Under the pieces are notes generated by a model. The model saw only the letters and a list, made by a program, of their open reading frames with translations. It searched no databases and was not told the DNA's origin. 64,000 bases of DNA from JAEXOD01 sp963663265 (GTDB lineage Bacteria; Bacteroidota; Ignavibacteria; Ignavibacteriales; Melioribacteraceae): assembly GCA_963663265.2 (NCBI GenBank), contig CAXXXM010000002.1, forward strand, positions 1,364,001-1,428,000, read 5' to 3'. The position numbers and the translations under genes are program-made. Below, in pieces: positions 42,205-53,174 of the stretch (position 1 is its first letter; each line of letters starts with the position of its first letter).

Positions 42205-43698
42205 ATGAAACGAGTATTATTTATAGCTCTGGTATTTGCTTTATCAAGTATTTCTGTTTTTGCACAGAACGGAACTAAAATGTTAGGGTTGAATGCAAAA
42301 ACTTTAGGAAGAGCCGGCACAAGCGTTGGTACATTTGATAATGCAGAATTAATGATGACAAATCCGGCAGGAATTTCATTTCTAAATTCAAGTTTAATAG
42401 ACGTAAATTTTTCATTAATGTTTCCAACTGTACATTTCAAAAATAGTTTGAATGATTTAGAAGGAGATAAAAACATATTTCCTATGCCTGATGCAGCTTA
42501 TATAAACAAGTATAAAAATAGCAATTTTAATTGGGGCATTGGCTTTTTTACAGCCGGTGGTATGGGAGCAGATTTCAAGCTAAAACACGCTTTATACCGC
42601 AATCAAGATGGTTCGTATAATTTGCAAGAATATCATTCAATGTTAGCTGTAATGCAAGGAGGACTAACAGCCGCATATAAATTTAATGATAATTTTTCAG
42701 TTGGCTTAAGTGCTCATTTAGTTTATAGTATGTTGGAATTCAGTATGCCTTATTCATTAGACCCGGCGATTATGAAAGGGACAGCTATGCCTGGAATGAC
42801 CTTTGGACAAATGTTTGCTGCTCCAACAACAATGGGCGGATTTGGTTATGAAGAAGTTACTGCAACGGCCAAAATGGATGAATTAGCCGGTATGGGATTT
42901 AATGGGAAAATAGGTTTGGCTTATAAAGTAAACGAACAATTATCTTTTGGTTTATCATATACTTTACCCACCACAATTACTTACAAAAACGGCAAAGCAA
43001 CCATGGATATGACAGCTCAATTTAATGATGCCTTTGGTAAGGCGATGATGGGATACATGGCTAACAATCCAACTGCTACTCAAGCCGAAGCACAAGTAGC
43101 CGTAATGACAATGTTTGGCAGTATGGGTATTGATATGACAAAAGGTGTTGCCGCAGATTACGATTTGGAAGTAGAATTATCATTTCCCCAATCCATTGCA
43201 TTTGGTTTCTCATACGCTCCTACAACAGAGTTTAGAGTTTCGGGCGATTTTGAATGGTTAAACTGGGAAAAAGCTTTCGATAAAATGACAATCAATCTAA
43301 AAAATGGAAATAATACCAACATTAATACAATGATGGGAAATAACGGTACTTTTAGTCTTGAGTTTCCAATGAATTGGAAAAATAGTGTTGTTGTAAAAGT
43401 TGGTGGCGAATATGACCTGTCTGATGCTGTTACAGTTAGATTGGGTTATGCTTATGGAAGCAATCCCGTTCCGGAATCAACAGTATTTCCGGTATTTCCT
43501 GCAATCGTGGAAAACCACTTAACTTTTGGTGGAAGCTTTAAAGTATCTAATCCATTAACTCTTCACGCAGCTTTTGAAACAGCATTAAATAAATCGCAAA
43601 CAGCAAGCAATCAAAGCATTATTGCTAACGAGTATAACGGAAGCACAAGTGAACTTTCCACAATATTAATTCACCTTGCCGCTACTTATGCTCTTTAA
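42205..43698 (+). CDS. OMPP1/FadL-family outer membrane protein
   Basis: The 497-residue protein has a signal peptide (about 1-21, MKRVLFIALVFALSSISVFA). The N-terminal hatch segment reads NAKTLGRAGTSVGTFDNAELMMTNPAGISFL, the NPA motif that identifies FadL/TodX/OMPP1 channels. The beta-barrel is rich in alternating aromatic and glycine residues, with FGLSYTLPTTITYKNGKA and LRLGYAYGSNPVP-like strands. The C-terminal strand LSTILIHLAATYAL is a typical barrel end. Such channels take up long-chain fatty acids or other hydrophobic compounds. A strong terminator follows. Confidence 0.92.
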   Translation: MKRVLFIALVFALSSISVFAQNGTKMLGLNAKTLGRAGTSVGTFDNAELMMTNPAGISFLNSSLIDVNFSLMFPTVHFKNSLNDLEGDKNIFPMPDAAYINKYKNSNFNWGIGFFTAGGMGADFKLKHALYRNQDGSYNLQEYHSMLAVMQGGLTAAYKFNDNFSVGLSAHLVYSMLEFSMPYSLDPAIMKGTAMPGMTFGQMFAAPTTMGGFGYEEVTATAKMDELAGMGFNGKIGLAYKVNEQLSFGLSYTLPTTITYKNGKATMDMTAQFNDAFGKAMMGYMANNPTATQAEAQVAVMTMFGSMGIDMTKGVAADYDLEVELSFPQSIAFGFSYAPTTEFRVSGDFEWLNWEKAFDKMTINLKNGNNTNINTMMGNNGTFSLEFPMNWKNSVVVKVGGEYDLSDAVTVRLGYAYGSNPVPESTVFPVFPAIVENHLTFGGSFKVSNPLTLHAAFETALNKSQTASNQSIIANEYNGSTSELSTILIHLAATYAL

Positions 43699-43719
43699 TG
43701 AGCGAGGATAGATTATTAA

Positions 43720-43753
43720 GCGGACACAGTTCATATAGTGTCCGCATTTTTTT
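43720..43753 (+). terminator. rho-independent terminator after the FadL gene
   Basis: GCGGACAC and GTGTCCGC form an 8-bp GC-rich stem around a ten-base loop, followed by ATTTTTTTG. It starts 21 bases beyond the FadL stop. Confidence 0.92.
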
Positions 43754-44086
43754 GATTAATTACCGAATTATTTTTTGAACTGCTCCCTTTGCAACTTCAA
43801 CAATTGGAGTAATACTGTTATAAGTGGGTATATATTACTATTATGTTTGGACACCACATATTCTGATTAGATTATAATGTAAGACATCAATCTCTTTGTG
43901 GTTGAAGAGTTATACAACATTCATATAACCCCATTTAATTATACCCAGCATGTACGACTTACCTGTCCGTTGCTTGTTTAACAACATTAATCTACACACT
44001 TGTTGAATTGTATTTTACCAAAGATTGATTGCATAGCCAACAAATCGAGAAAACAAAAACAACAAATATTCCTAACTTAGGTACAA
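43754..44086. other. 333-base stretch without recognised features
   Basis: Between the FadL terminator and the stop of the hybrid kinase gene I see no tRNA, riboswitch or repeat. Reading the minus strand gives only short frames interrupted by stops (for example near 44060-43860) with no recognisable domain. It could be a decayed gene, but nothing identifies one. Confidence 0.6.
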
Positions 44087-46750
44087 TTAATAACTATACT
44101 TTTCTGATATTTTTTTAATAACATTTTGTAAATCAATCCGAGAAAATGGTTTTGGAACATAAAAATCAAAACCTTGTTCTAAAAGCCTCGATTCATCGTT
44201 TAATAAAGCATACCCAGTTAAAGCTGCAATAAAAATATTTTTATAACTTGGCATGCTTCTAATCAACTTAGCTGTTTCAACACCATCAATACCGGCACCT
44301 AAATTAATATCCATCAATATAGCGTCATATTTTTTTTGAGTAATTGTTTTAACAGCTTCTTCTCCAGAATTAACATGGTCTAAAACACACTCAGCACCAA
44401 TATACCATCTAACAACTTCACTATTTAAGTAATTATCTTCAACTAACAAAACATTATAAGCTTTTGACCGAGTAAATATTTTCTTATCAGCAACCTCTTC
44501 ATTTGAACCTTGAACAACAATGTCGGACACATTAAATATCACACTAACTGTTGTTCCTGAGGAATTAGAAACAAGACTAATTTCGCCACCCATATGTTCA
44601 GTCAATCCTTTTGCAATAGTCAATCCTATTCCATTTCCTTCATATTTTCTACTGAGTCCTTCGCTAATCTGTTTAAATTCTTCAAAAACAACTGATTGAT
44701 ATTCTTCCGGAATTCCTATTCCAGTATCAGAAATTTCAATTTTAGCATAGTTAATATTACCCTTACTAATAGGAGATATTGTAATTTTTACTTCTCCTTT
44801 ATGGGTAAATTTAATTGCGTTATCAAGCAACTGTCCAAGTATTTTTAACAGAAGTTTTTGATCTAACCTACATGTAAGTGTGTTATCTAAGGAATGTACA
44901 AAAAGTTTTAATCCCTTTTCTTTGGCTTTCTGTTTATAATTATTTATTAATTCGTAACATATCTCGTTTATATTAATATTTGAAGCTTTAAACTGTATTT
45001 TATCAGCTTGTAATTCTGCTAAATCCAGCATTGATGTAAGAGCAGCCATTAAGCGAGTTGCGGACCCCATAATATCAGAAGCAATCTGTTTGGTGTTTTC
45101 ATTTGATTCGTCACTAAGCAAGATATCTGAAAGCCCCATTATTCCATTAAGGGGAGTTCTAAATTCATGGCTTAAATTAGCTAAAATTGTAGACTTAAAA
45201 GAATTTGATTCTTCGGCTTTTCTTTTAGCCTCAAATACTTCTTCCTCTTGTTTCTTTTTAATTGTAATATCCTCTTTAATTACCAAAATATTACCAATTC
45301 TACCATTAATGTCCGTTACCGATGAAACAGAAATGGAATCCCAATAAACAGAAGAATTTTTTCTTTTACTTAGTAATTCACCTTTCCACTCTCCTCCATC
45401 CCTTATCATTCCCCATATACTGCTTATTTTATCTTTGTCACTTTGATTGGCAAGTAAAACACTATAACTATTCCCAAATAGTTCGTCACAGCCAAAACCC
45501 GTTTCTTCGCATACCTTTTTATTTACATATTCAATTTTTCCGTCTAAATCCATAAAAACAATACCAACCGAACTTTGCTCTAAAGCATAAAGTATTTTTT
45601 CTAATTCGTTTCTATTTTTTTTTGTTTCGGTTATATCGCTTAATATTATTACATATGCATTTACAGAACCATCGTTTTCTTCAAGAGGATTAATTGACAA
45701 ACTAACCGATACTAATTCATTATTTTTGTTTATTATTTTATCTTCAAGATCAACAATTTTAGAATTTTCGATTAAGCTTAGCTTTAGTGCATCAAACCAA
45801 AAAGCTTCTTTATTAAAAACATTATTCAGTTTATTTCCAATTGCAGAGTCATAATTATATCCCGTTAATTCTTCACTACGTTTATTCCATTCTAATATTT
45901 TTCCTTCTAAATCGATAGTGATAATTCCAACCGGTGAAACATTGTGAATTGATTGAATAAAGTTTTTAGTTTTTGCTAAATTTAATTGCACTTCAATTCT
46001 TTCTGTTATATCATAAATAATAATGCAGGTATGGGGGGTATTATTAAATTCCAACAAACTGCTAAACACTTCAATATTTCGTTGTTCACCCGAAGCAAGT
46101 TTGTGTATATAATATTTATTAATCAACTTTGAATTAGAAAAGAACTTTTCATTAATAATACTTATATCAAAATCTTGAACTAAAAGGTTAGAAAACTTCA
46201 TTGTTTTAAATTGTTCTTTAGTATACCCATAAAATTCTGCTGCGGCATTATTAACTTCAACTATTTCTTGTGTCTCGTTTTTAATTAATAACATAGGAGC
46301 ATTGTTATTTTCAAACATATTAAAATATCTTCGTTCACTTTCAGCAAGCTTTTGTTCAGTTATTCTTTTTTGTTTTCTGTTTTTTGCTTCAAGAATCTCT
46401 CTTTCAATTGCCGGCACTAATCTGGTCATATTATTTTTCATAATATAATCGTTTGCTCCGGCTTTCATAATACTTACTGCAAATTCCTCGCCAATTGTAC
46501 CAGAAACAATAATGAAAGGAAAATCTTTTTTTGATTCTTTTAATATTTCTAAGGCTTCTCTACCATTAAATTGAGGAAGTGTATAATCAGCAATTATAAC
46601 ATCCCAATCTTCTTCTAAAGCAGCAATAAATTCATCTTTAGTAATAACATTTTTATATTGTACTTGGTATTCAGCTCTTTTAAGTGCAAAAATTAAAAGA
46701 GTTAAATCTTGTTCGTTATCTTCTAATAATAAAAGTTTAATTTTATTCAT
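44087..46750 (-). CDS. hybrid kinase: REC-PAS-PAS-PAS-HisKA-HATPase-REC
   Basis: The 887-residue soluble protein begins with a receiver domain (phosphoacceptor Asp55 in VIIADYTLP). Three PAS domains follow (about 140-255, 262-380 and 385-505). HisKA carries His528 in ANLSHEFRTPLNG, then come HATPase_c (DTGIGIPEEY, GNGIGLTIAKG) and a second receiver (Asp814 in DAILMDINLG). The N-terminal receiver lets an upstream kinase control it, and the C-terminal receiver is its own target or a relay point. It lies four bases after the stand-alone receiver gene. There is no DNA-binding or other output domain. Confidence 0.92.
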   Translation of the reverse strand: MNKIKLLLLEDNEQDLTLLIFALKRAEYQVQYKNVITKDEFIAALEEDWDVIIADYTLPQFNGREALEILKESKKDFPFIIVSGTIGEEFAVSIMKAGANDYIMKNNMTRLVPAIEREILEAKNRKQKRITEQKLAESERRYFNMFENNNAPMLLIKNETQEIVEVNNAAAEFYGYTKEQFKTMKFSNLLVQDFDISIINEKFFSNSKLINKYYIHKLASGEQRNIEVFSSLLEFNNTPHTCIIIYDITERIEVQLNLAKTKNFIQSIHNVSPVGIITIDLEGKILEWNKRSEELTGYNYDSAIGNKLNNVFNKEAFWFDALKLSLIENSKIVDLEDKIINKNNELVSVSLSINPLEENDGSVNAYVIILSDITETKKNRNELEKILYALEQSSVGIVFMDLDGKIEYVNKKVCEETGFGCDELFGNSYSVLLANQSDKDKISSIWGMIRDGGEWKGELLSKRKNSSVYWDSISVSSVTDINGRIGNILVIKEDITIKKKQEEEVFEAKRKAEESNSFKSTILANLSHEFRTPLNGIMGLSDILLSDESNENTKQIASDIMGSATRLMAALTSMLDLAELQADKIQFKASNININEICYELINNYKQKAKEKGLKLFVHSLDNTLTCRLDQKLLLKILGQLLDNAIKFTHKGEVKITISPISKGNINYAKIEISDTGIGIPEEYQSVVFEEFKQISEGLSRKYEGNGIGLTIAKGLTEHMGGEISLVSNSSGTTVSVIFNVSDIVVQGSNEEVADKKIFTRSKAYNVLLVEDNYLNSEVVRWYIGAECVLDHVNSGEEAVKTITQKKYDAILMDINLGAGIDGVETAKLIRSMPSYKNIFIAALTGYALLNDESRLLEQGFDFYVPKPFSRIDLQNVIKKISEKYSY

Positions 46751-46753
46751 TAC

Positions 46754-47197
46754 TTATTCCTTAATTGAAGGAGTTTCATTTAATAACAACCAATATAACC
46801 CTAAATTTTTAATTGCTTCAATAAAATTATTAAAATCAACCGGTTTTCTAATATAACTATTAGCCCCCAAATTGTAACTATTAAAAAGATCTTGTTCTTC
46901 TTTAGAGGAAGTAAGAATAACAACAGGTAAAAATTTTGTTCTCACGTTACTTCTAATAAACTTTAACACTTCTAAACCATCTACTTTAGGAAGTTTTAGA
47001 TCTAACAATACTAAAGCTGGAATTGGAGTTGGTGGTATGTGCTTATCATTAATGAACGAGCTAATCAATTTTATTGCTTCTTCCCCATCTCGTGCAATCT
47101 CGATTTTATTCGTAATATTATTTTTTCCTAAAGCTCTTAAAGTTAAAGTTATATCATCGGGATTATCTTCAACTAATAGAATTGACTTTGCTTCCAT
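46754..47197 (-). CDS. stand-alone CheY/Rcp1-like response regulator
   Basis: The 147-residue protein is a single receiver domain. The acidic pair is in LVEDNPDD, the phosphoacceptor is Asp66 in LVLLDLKLPKVDG, the switch Thr is in VILTSSKEE, and the Lys is in SYIRKPVDF. The extended loop before Asp66 (INDKHIPPTPIP) is typical of Rcp1-like regulators that pair with phytochrome-type or PAS kinases. It overlaps the 3' end of the 1445-residue kinase gene by 29 bases and so is translationally coupled, and it is probably that kinase's direct target. Confidence 0.93.
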   Translation of the reverse strand: MEAKSILLVEDNPDDITLTLRALGKNNITNKIEIARDGEEAIKLISSFINDKHIPPTPIPALVLLDLKLPKVDGLEVLKFIRSNVRTKFLPVVILTSSKEEQDLFNSYNLGANSYIRKPVDFNNFIEAIKNLGLYWLLLNETPSIKE

Positions 47198-50100
47198 TAT
47201 TTTCCTCTAAGTTAACTGTAAAATATATTGTGGTTCCCTTATTCTTTTCAGATTCAATCCAAACATCACCATTATGTCGTTTTATTACTCTTTGCACCAA
47301 AGCTAAACCAATTCCGGTACCCGGAAATTCATTATCGGAGTGTAATCGTTGAAATGGTGCAAAAAGTTTTTTAGCATACTTCATTTCAAAGCCTACTCCA
47401 TTATCGGAAATAGAATATATTAATTTAGAATTTTCGTAAAGACACTTAAATTCTATTATTGTTTCTTCATTTTTTGATGTAAATTTCCACGCATTTGTCA
47501 AAATATTAGTTAAAGCAATCTCCATTAAAGCATAATCGGCAATTGCATAAACATCTTTTTGAATAAATAACTGTTTCTTTCTATTCTCATCTTGACAGGA
47601 ATCTTTTAGTATTTTTTCTATCAGATCAGAAATATTAACTCTTGAGAAAGAAATTTCACGCCTTCCTAACCTTGAAAAAGAGAGCATATCATCAATCAGT
47701 TTAGCCATCTTTTTTGCTGCACTTCTAATTCTATTTAGATAATCTCTCCCTGTATCATCAATTTTGTCTGAATAATCTTCTATTACAGCTTGACTGAAAC
47801 CATCCAAAGTTCTTAAAGGTGCTCTCAAATCATGAGAAACCGAATATGAAAACGCCTCCAATTCTTTATTTACATTATTTAACTCTTCTGTTCTTTCAGC
47901 AACCTTTTTCTCAAGATTTTTATTTAATTCAACAATTTTTTGTTCATCTGCTTTTTTATCGGTTATGTCAATCCCATGTGCAATTGTATAAGCAATTTTA
48001 TTGCTATTCTGATAGGTTATTGCTGCCGAGTTCCATTGAACAAGTCTTTTTGTTCCATTTTTACACAATATTGGAATTTCTGTATCTTTTAATGAAATGC
48101 CTTCTTTTGTTTTTTTAATTAATTCACTTGATTCAACCATTGAATCATTAGGGAATAAGTATGAAACGCTCCTTCCATTTACATCTTTAAAAGAGTATCC
48201 GGTTAATTGTTCAAATGCATGGTTAAATAACGTAATTCTATAATTTGAATTCCAAACAATTATAGGTGAACTTGCGGCTTCAATTAAATTTTCTGCATAT
48301 TGTTTAGATTCAGATAGTTTTTGATTTTTCGTAATAATATCTGTTATGTCTTCGCTGATAATTATTATTTTTTCAACAACTCCTTTTTCATTATGAATAG
48401 GTACTAAAGTTTGCTTAACAGTAATAATTGAACCATCCTTTCTTACTTTTGTAAAATCCAAATCGTTGTAAGAAATACCTGTTTCTAACGACCTTACAAA
48501 TCTAAAAAACTCGTCTTCTTTGGATTTTTGATTTATTGGCATAGGTTTTCCAATAACCTCTTCTTTCGTCCATCCAAAAATTCTATTACTTGCTGGATTC
48601 CAGATTGATTGAATTACCCCTGAAAAATTAATATCAAAAATGGAATACGGAGATGATTCTACAATGGCATTTAAATAGCTGTTTACTTTTAGCAAATCAT
48701 TTTGCGATTGAACTTTGGATGTTATATCAAACAAATTACACAGCATTCCTCCAAAATTTCCATTTTTTATTATAGGAGCAACCCAACCCGAGTAATATGC
48801 TTCATTTTCAGCAAAGTTAATTTTTAAGGATTCATAAAAGACCGATTGCATCGTCTGTTTTACTTTATCAAATTGTTGTATGAAAAAATCGCTTAAACCA
48901 TTGTTAAGCACCGAAAACAAATTTTGACCAAAGAAGGAATCTTTATACTTTCCAAATATTTTTGCTGCTGCATTGTTAATATAAATTACATGGTCTTCAA
49001 TGTCTGTAACTATTATTCCATTATTAATGCTTTCTAAAATTGTTTCGTAAAACAGTTTTAATTTATTTATTTTAGTTTCAAAAGTTTTCTTTTCGGTAAT
49101 ATCATCAATCCCCCCAATCATTCTAACAGCAATATTATTTTTTCTAATAATATACGCCTTATTGTGTATAAGAGAATAAGTACCATCATTATTTTGATGC
49201 CTGTATTCAGCTTCCCAAATTTCAGAAAATTCTTCAATTGCTTTATGAATCGATTTATCTAATTCTTCAAAGTCTTCTACATGAACCCTTCGCGAAAACA
49301 TTTCTTCATAATTCATTAATTCAGGATTTTTAAACCCAAATAACTTTTCATATCCTTCATTAACCCATATTTTATTAGAATAGATATCCCAGTCCCAAAT
49401 AATATCTGTTGATACTTTTGATACAATTTCAAATCGTTCTTTACTATTTTTTATTTCTTCTAAGTTATAAATTTGTTGTGTGATATTCTGAAGAATTGCC
49501 AAACCGGCAAATACTTCCCCACTTTCATTTAAAATAGGAATGGCTTTAATACTATAAAAAAGGTTATTGTGTTCAATTTCAACAACCGATACTTTACCGT
49601 AAATAGCAGATAAAAATACTTTTTGAGTTTTTTCAAAAAACTCTTTACCAAGAACTTCAAGGATGTATTTACCGGCAAAATCAGCATTAGTAATACTTTG
49701 TCTTTTTAATTCAGAACCTTCGGCAACCAAAAAACGTAAGTTTTTATCAAACAAATATAAATCGATATCGGGAATGTTTGATGAAAGTGCATGATACAAC
49801 TTTTGGCTTTCCAACAATTTTTCTTCAATTTTTTTTCTTAGCTCTATTTCATTTTTTAATGAATCATTTAATTCGCTCAGTTCTTTTGTCCTTTCAGCAA
49901 CATCGCTTTCTAATCTGTTTTTATGATTAGATAGTAATTCTATGTGTTCGTTTACTGTTTGTTGTAACTTAGAAAAATTTGAGAATAAGCTTGTAACTTC
50001 AACAATTTTTGATTTGGATATTTCTTTAAAACTACCGGAATAATTTTCCGAAAAATTATTTGCCCACAAAGTTAATTCGTTTAGCGAAGATGTTAATAGT

Positions 50101-51506
50101 TTTGCCAAATATAATGATAAATAAAATGCAATTATAATTAAACCTAAAAGTATAGAAAAGTTGTAAATATAAATCGAAAAAATTCTATTTATATATGGAG
50201 CAAAATTACCCTTAGTAAGTAGATTATAATGCATAACTTGAATATCGGAAATCCTAACAAAAGAATAGTTGACCCAGTTAAATATTTTAGCTTTTTTTGC
50301 AATTGATGAATTATTTAAAAATACGTTTGATGCTAATTCTATTTTTTCTTTTTGTAAATCTTCAGGATTAATTTGCAAACTATCTTTTGCATTTGGATTA
50401 GTTGATAAAATTATTTTATTTGATTCAAAAATGATAGTTTCAACAAAATAGTATGAATCCAGACTTTCTAAGTTTTGTACTAAATCAGTACAGTTTATTA
50501 TTCCAACAACAAACCCCTCAATTTTATCAGTAGTAAATACCGGAATTACAATTTTAAATTGGGTAAACTTATTATTCTTTTTGTTTTTAACAAATTCTAA
50601 AACATAATTCAGCTTTTTGCTCGAAGATTCCTGCAAAGGTTTCTCTAAATAAGTATTTTCAATATCCGAAATACTCAATTGAGACTTATTAATAAAAATA
50701 TTATAATCTTTTTTCGAAATATTATAATAAGCCAATAAATCAACTGCAGGATTTTTATACGAAAACATAAATACATCCGCAGTATCATTTTTTTTATACT
50801 GTTTTTCAAACTCTTCAATTGAACTGATATATTTATCTACCCAGGTAGATATAATTGTTTTGCTGCTTTGTCCCGTTTTTTCAACATTATAATAAATATC
50901 ATTTTTAATGGCATTAACAGCAGAATTGGTATTAATAATAGTAATAAGCAAAATTGGGAAATAAACAAAACTTAAAAAAGAGATTAACAACAGATTTACA
51001 AGTGACGATTCTTTACTGTTTACAGAGACAGTAAAATATTTGTTAATAGGAACAAAGGATATAATTAATACCGCCAACAATATATTAAAAACAGCATTAA
51101 TACATTCTTTTATCAGAATAAAAGTTACAGCATCAATATTTAGCCCAACTATAAAATGCCAGTACAAAAATATAAACGACGAACCTATTGCTCCCCAATA
51201 TATTGTACCGGAAATTAAAAGCGAAATATTTTTGCGAACCAATAAATAATAAATACAAATAAAGGGTAAAATATTAAAGAGGATTGAGTAAAGACTAAAA
51301 CTATTAAAGAGAGAAGAAATTCCAACAACAAAAGCAGAAACAATACCCCACTTAAAACCGTAAAAATACAGTACTAACAAAATAAACAAATGGGAGATAT
51401 TAAAATCTATACCCATTGCAATAGGAATATTTATTAAATTAGCTAAAACAGCAGCTATAACAAATATCAATATTTCGAGATAATATTTTGCTCTTTCTAT
51501 TTTCAT
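47169..51506 (-). CDS. membrane multi-PAS sensor histidine kinase, 1445 residues
   Basis: The N-terminus has five or six membrane helices (about 1-175). A further helix near 180 leads to an extracytoplasmic Cache-like sensor region (about 200-435) and a second membrane helix (about 445-468). A juxtamembrane HAMP-like stretch and coiled coil (about 480-560) follow, then five PAS/PAC units (about 560-1180; for example VEAEYRHQNNDGTYSLIH and YTIAHGIDITDKKA). HisKA has His1225 in SVSHDLRAPLRTL and HATPase_c has SDNGVGFEMKY and GTGIGLALVQRV. It is organised like phytochrome-class kinases. Its end overlaps the receiver gene. It may share a transcript with the GroES and peptidase genes upstream (gap 56 bases). 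Confidence 0.9.
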   Translation of the reverse strand: MKIERAKYYLEILIFVIAAVLANLINIPIAMGIDFNISHLFILLVLYFYGFKWGIVSAFVVGISSLFNSFSLYSILFNILPFICIYYLLVRKNISLLISGTIYWGAIGSSFIFLYWHFIVGLNIDAVTFILIKECINAVFNILLAVLIISFVPINKYFTVSVNSKESSLVNLLLISFLSFVYFPILLITIINTNSAVNAIKNDIYYNVEKTGQSSKTIISTWVDKYISSIEEFEKQYKKNDTADVFMFSYKNPAVDLLAYYNISKKDYNIFINKSQLSISDIENTYLEKPLQESSSKKLNYVLEFVKNKKNNKFTQFKIVIPVFTTDKIEGFVVGIINCTDLVQNLESLDSYYFVETIIFESNKIILSTNPNAKDSLQINPEDLQKEKIELASNVFLNNSSIAKKAKIFNWVNYSFVRISDIQVMHYNLLTKGNFAPYINRIFSIYIYNFSILLGLIIIAFYLSLYLAKLLTSSLNELTLWANNFSENYSGSFKEISKSKIVEVTSLFSNFSKLQQTVNEHIELLSNHKNRLESDVAERTKELSELNDSLKNEIELRKKIEEKLLESQKLYHALSSNIPDIDLYLFDKNLRFLVAEGSELKRQSITNADFAGKYILEVLGKEFFEKTQKVFLSAIYGKVSVVEIEHNNLFYSIKAIPILNESGEVFAGLAILQNITQQIYNLEEIKNSKERFEIVSKVSTDIIWDWDIYSNKIWVNEGYEKLFGFKNPELMNYEEMFSRRVHVEDFEELDKSIHKAIEEFSEIWEAEYRHQNNDGTYSLIHNKAYIIRKNNIAVRMIGGIDDITEKKTFETKINKLKLFYETILESINNGIIVTDIEDHVIYINNAAAKIFGKYKDSFFGQNLFSVLNNGLSDFFIQQFDKVKQTMQSVFYESLKINFAENEAYYSGWVAPIIKNGNFGGMLCNLFDITSKVQSQNDLLKVNSYLNAIVESSPYSIFDINFSGVIQSIWNPASNRIFGWTKEEVIGKPMPINQKSKEDEFFRFVRSLETGISYNDLDFTKVRKDGSIITVKQTLVPIHNEKGVVEKIIIISEDITDIITKNQKLSESKQYAENLIEAASSPIIVWNSNYRITLFNHAFEQLTGYSFKDVNGRSVSYLFPNDSMVESSELIKKTKEGISLKDTEIPILCKNGTKRLVQWNSAAITYQNSNKIAYTIAHGIDITDKKADEQKIVELNKNLEKKVAERTEELNNVNKELEAFSYSVSHDLRAPLRTLDGFSQAVIEDYSDKIDDTGRDYLNRIRSAAKKMAKLIDDMLSFSRLGRREISFSRVNISDLIEKILKDSCQDENRKKQLFIQKDVYAIADYALMEIALTNILTNAWKFTSKNEETIIEFKCLYENSKLIYSISDNGVGFEMKYAKKLFAPFQRLHSDNEFPGTGIGLALVQRVIKRHNGDVWIESEKNKGTTIYFTVNLEENNGSKVNSIS

Positions 51507-51562
51507 GCTGCCTACAATATAAATTGGAAAAACAATCTATACAATACAAAACAGCCAAGCAA

Positions 51563-53170
51563 CTAACCTAAAAATTGTTTTGCATAATATTTAGGAGATA
51601 ATGTTTCGCCAGTAGCCTTTTTTATTAACTCATCCCACCTGTATAATGCTCCATAGCTGAAAAATAAGTTAACAAAATAATCACCAAGTTCTTTTTTATT
51701 ATATAAAGAACTGTCATCTCCTTCGTTTATTTTTAGTACTTTATCTTTAATAAAAAACCAAAATTGTGATGCTAACAATTCCCCCAGCATATAATTGTGA
51801 TAATATGCCGGATATAATGCAATATGAATTTTTGCAGCCCAATCGGGGTTATTTCTTCCAGCCGGTTTTTTTAAACCTTGATATTTTTCCACTAACTTCC
51901 ACCAAAGTTCATTTAAATCTTGATTTGGATTTTCATACATAGCTTTTTCAAACCTAAAAACCACTTGTACCCACCTGCTAAAAACCAATTGATCAAATTT
52001 TAAGGCTTTATAAGCAAAATCTGCACTTTTATTGTATTCTTCTTCATTTAAATTTAATGTTTTTCGCAGCCAATCTGCATTAAATATTAACCGTCCAAAA
52101 AACATTGCAATTGCCTCAGTAGCAAAAATATGTACATGTGTTCTAAGTTCCCATGGTAACAATCTCGAAATATATTTATCATATACGGCATGACCAAATT
52201 CATGCAGCATTGTTCCCATCCAGCGACTGTTGTTTTTAATATTGCATAAAACTCTTACATCACCCGCTCTATCAATACTTGTGCAATACGCATGTTGATA
52301 CTTCCCATCTTTTTCAAACAAATCCGATTTTTCCAGCAAATCATCAATGTTTAATCCTAAGCCATTATAAAAATTACGAGTAATTTCTACTAAGTCTTTA
52401 TTCTTAAAATACTTATCTAAATCAAAGCTATCAATAACCGGTGCATGTTGAAAAAACTTCTCTTTATAATGACACGGTTGCAAGTCTTCAATCTTAATCT
52501 TTAAGTCATTAGCTAAATAAGAATCCATTTCAATTTTAATTTTAAAGAATTCGTCTTTAGTTAAATCATCTAAATCATCAAACAACTTTTCAATTTCTGA
52601 AACATTTTGTTCGTTTAACGAGTAACTCTTCTCAAAATAGTTTGAAAATCCTAAACTTTTAGCAGATTCGTTTCTTAGTTTAACTAATTCAATAACATCG
52701 GAGGCAACTTCACTTCCAATTTGTTTACTTGCTTCCCAAACAAATTTTAATTCATCAAGATTTTGGGATTCAACTAATATTTTTTCTATTTCATTATCCG
52801 AAATTGACTTGCCGTTATATTGTGCTCTAAAGGTTGAGTATTTTTTTTCAATTTTGCTGGAAAGTTTTTGTATTTTTTCGAGAATTTCTTCATCAAATTG
52901 ATTTGATGCAAATCTATTGTATAATAATTCAACATATCGTTTTAAGATAAGTTCGTTAATTTGGTTAGATTGTTTGAATTTTTTAATGGTTTCAAACAAC
53001 TCCTTATCCGCATAAAATTTATTAAGTTCAAGTTCGTACTTACTGCTTAACTCAAAATCTTCTTCCTTGCCGCTTATTGAAGCATTAAACGAAGCAATAG
53101 AAAACTTTTTCTCAAGTTCAGCAGCTTTATGCTCGTAATTACTGATAAAATCTAATAATTCTTTTTCCAT
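51563..53170 (-). CDS. zinc metallopeptidase of the M2/M3-like clan
   Basis: The 535-residue protein has no signal peptide and is largely helical. The gluzincin motif is His323-Glu324-Phe-Gly-His327 in TMLHEFGHAVYDKY, followed by the third ligand region HIFATEAIAMFFGRLI (Glu about 28 residues later). The N-terminal part (ELEKKFSIASFNASISGKEEDFELS) resembles proteins annotated as M2 (peptidyl-dipeptidase A-like) in Bacteroidota rather than PepF. It probably degrades peptides in the cytoplasm. It follows the GroES-like gene by four bases, so the two are likely one protein-quality unit. Confidence 0.82.
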   Translation of the reverse strand: MEKELLDFISNYEHKAAELEKKFSIASFNASISGKEEDFELSSKYELELNKFYADKELFETIKKFKQSNQINELILKRYVELLYNRFASNQFDEEILEKIQKLSSKIEKKYSTFRAQYNGKSISDNEIEKILVESQNLDELKFVWEASKQIGSEVASDVIELVKLRNESAKSLGFSNYFEKSYSLNEQNVSEIEKLFDDLDDLTKDEFFKIKIEMDSYLANDLKIKIEDLQPCHYKEKFFQHAPVIDSFDLDKYFKNKDLVEITRNFYNGLGLNIDDLLEKSDLFEKDGKYQHAYCTSIDRAGDVRVLCNIKNNSRWMGTMLHEFGHAVYDKYISRLLPWELRTHVHIFATEAIAMFFGRLIFNADWLRKTLNLNEEEYNKSADFAYKALKFDQLVFSRWVQVVFRFEKAMYENPNQDLNELWWKLVEKYQGLKKPAGRNNPDWAAKIHIALYPAYYHNYMLGELLASQFWFFIKDKVLKINEGDDSSLYNKKELGDYFVNLFFSYGALYRWDELIKKATGETLSPKYYAKQFLG

Positions 53171-53174
53171 TTTC

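Noticed and set aside
43754..44086. Decayed transposase or hidden small gene
   Set aside because: Frames on both strands are broken every 20-30 codons and none shows a recognisable motif or terminal inverted repeats.
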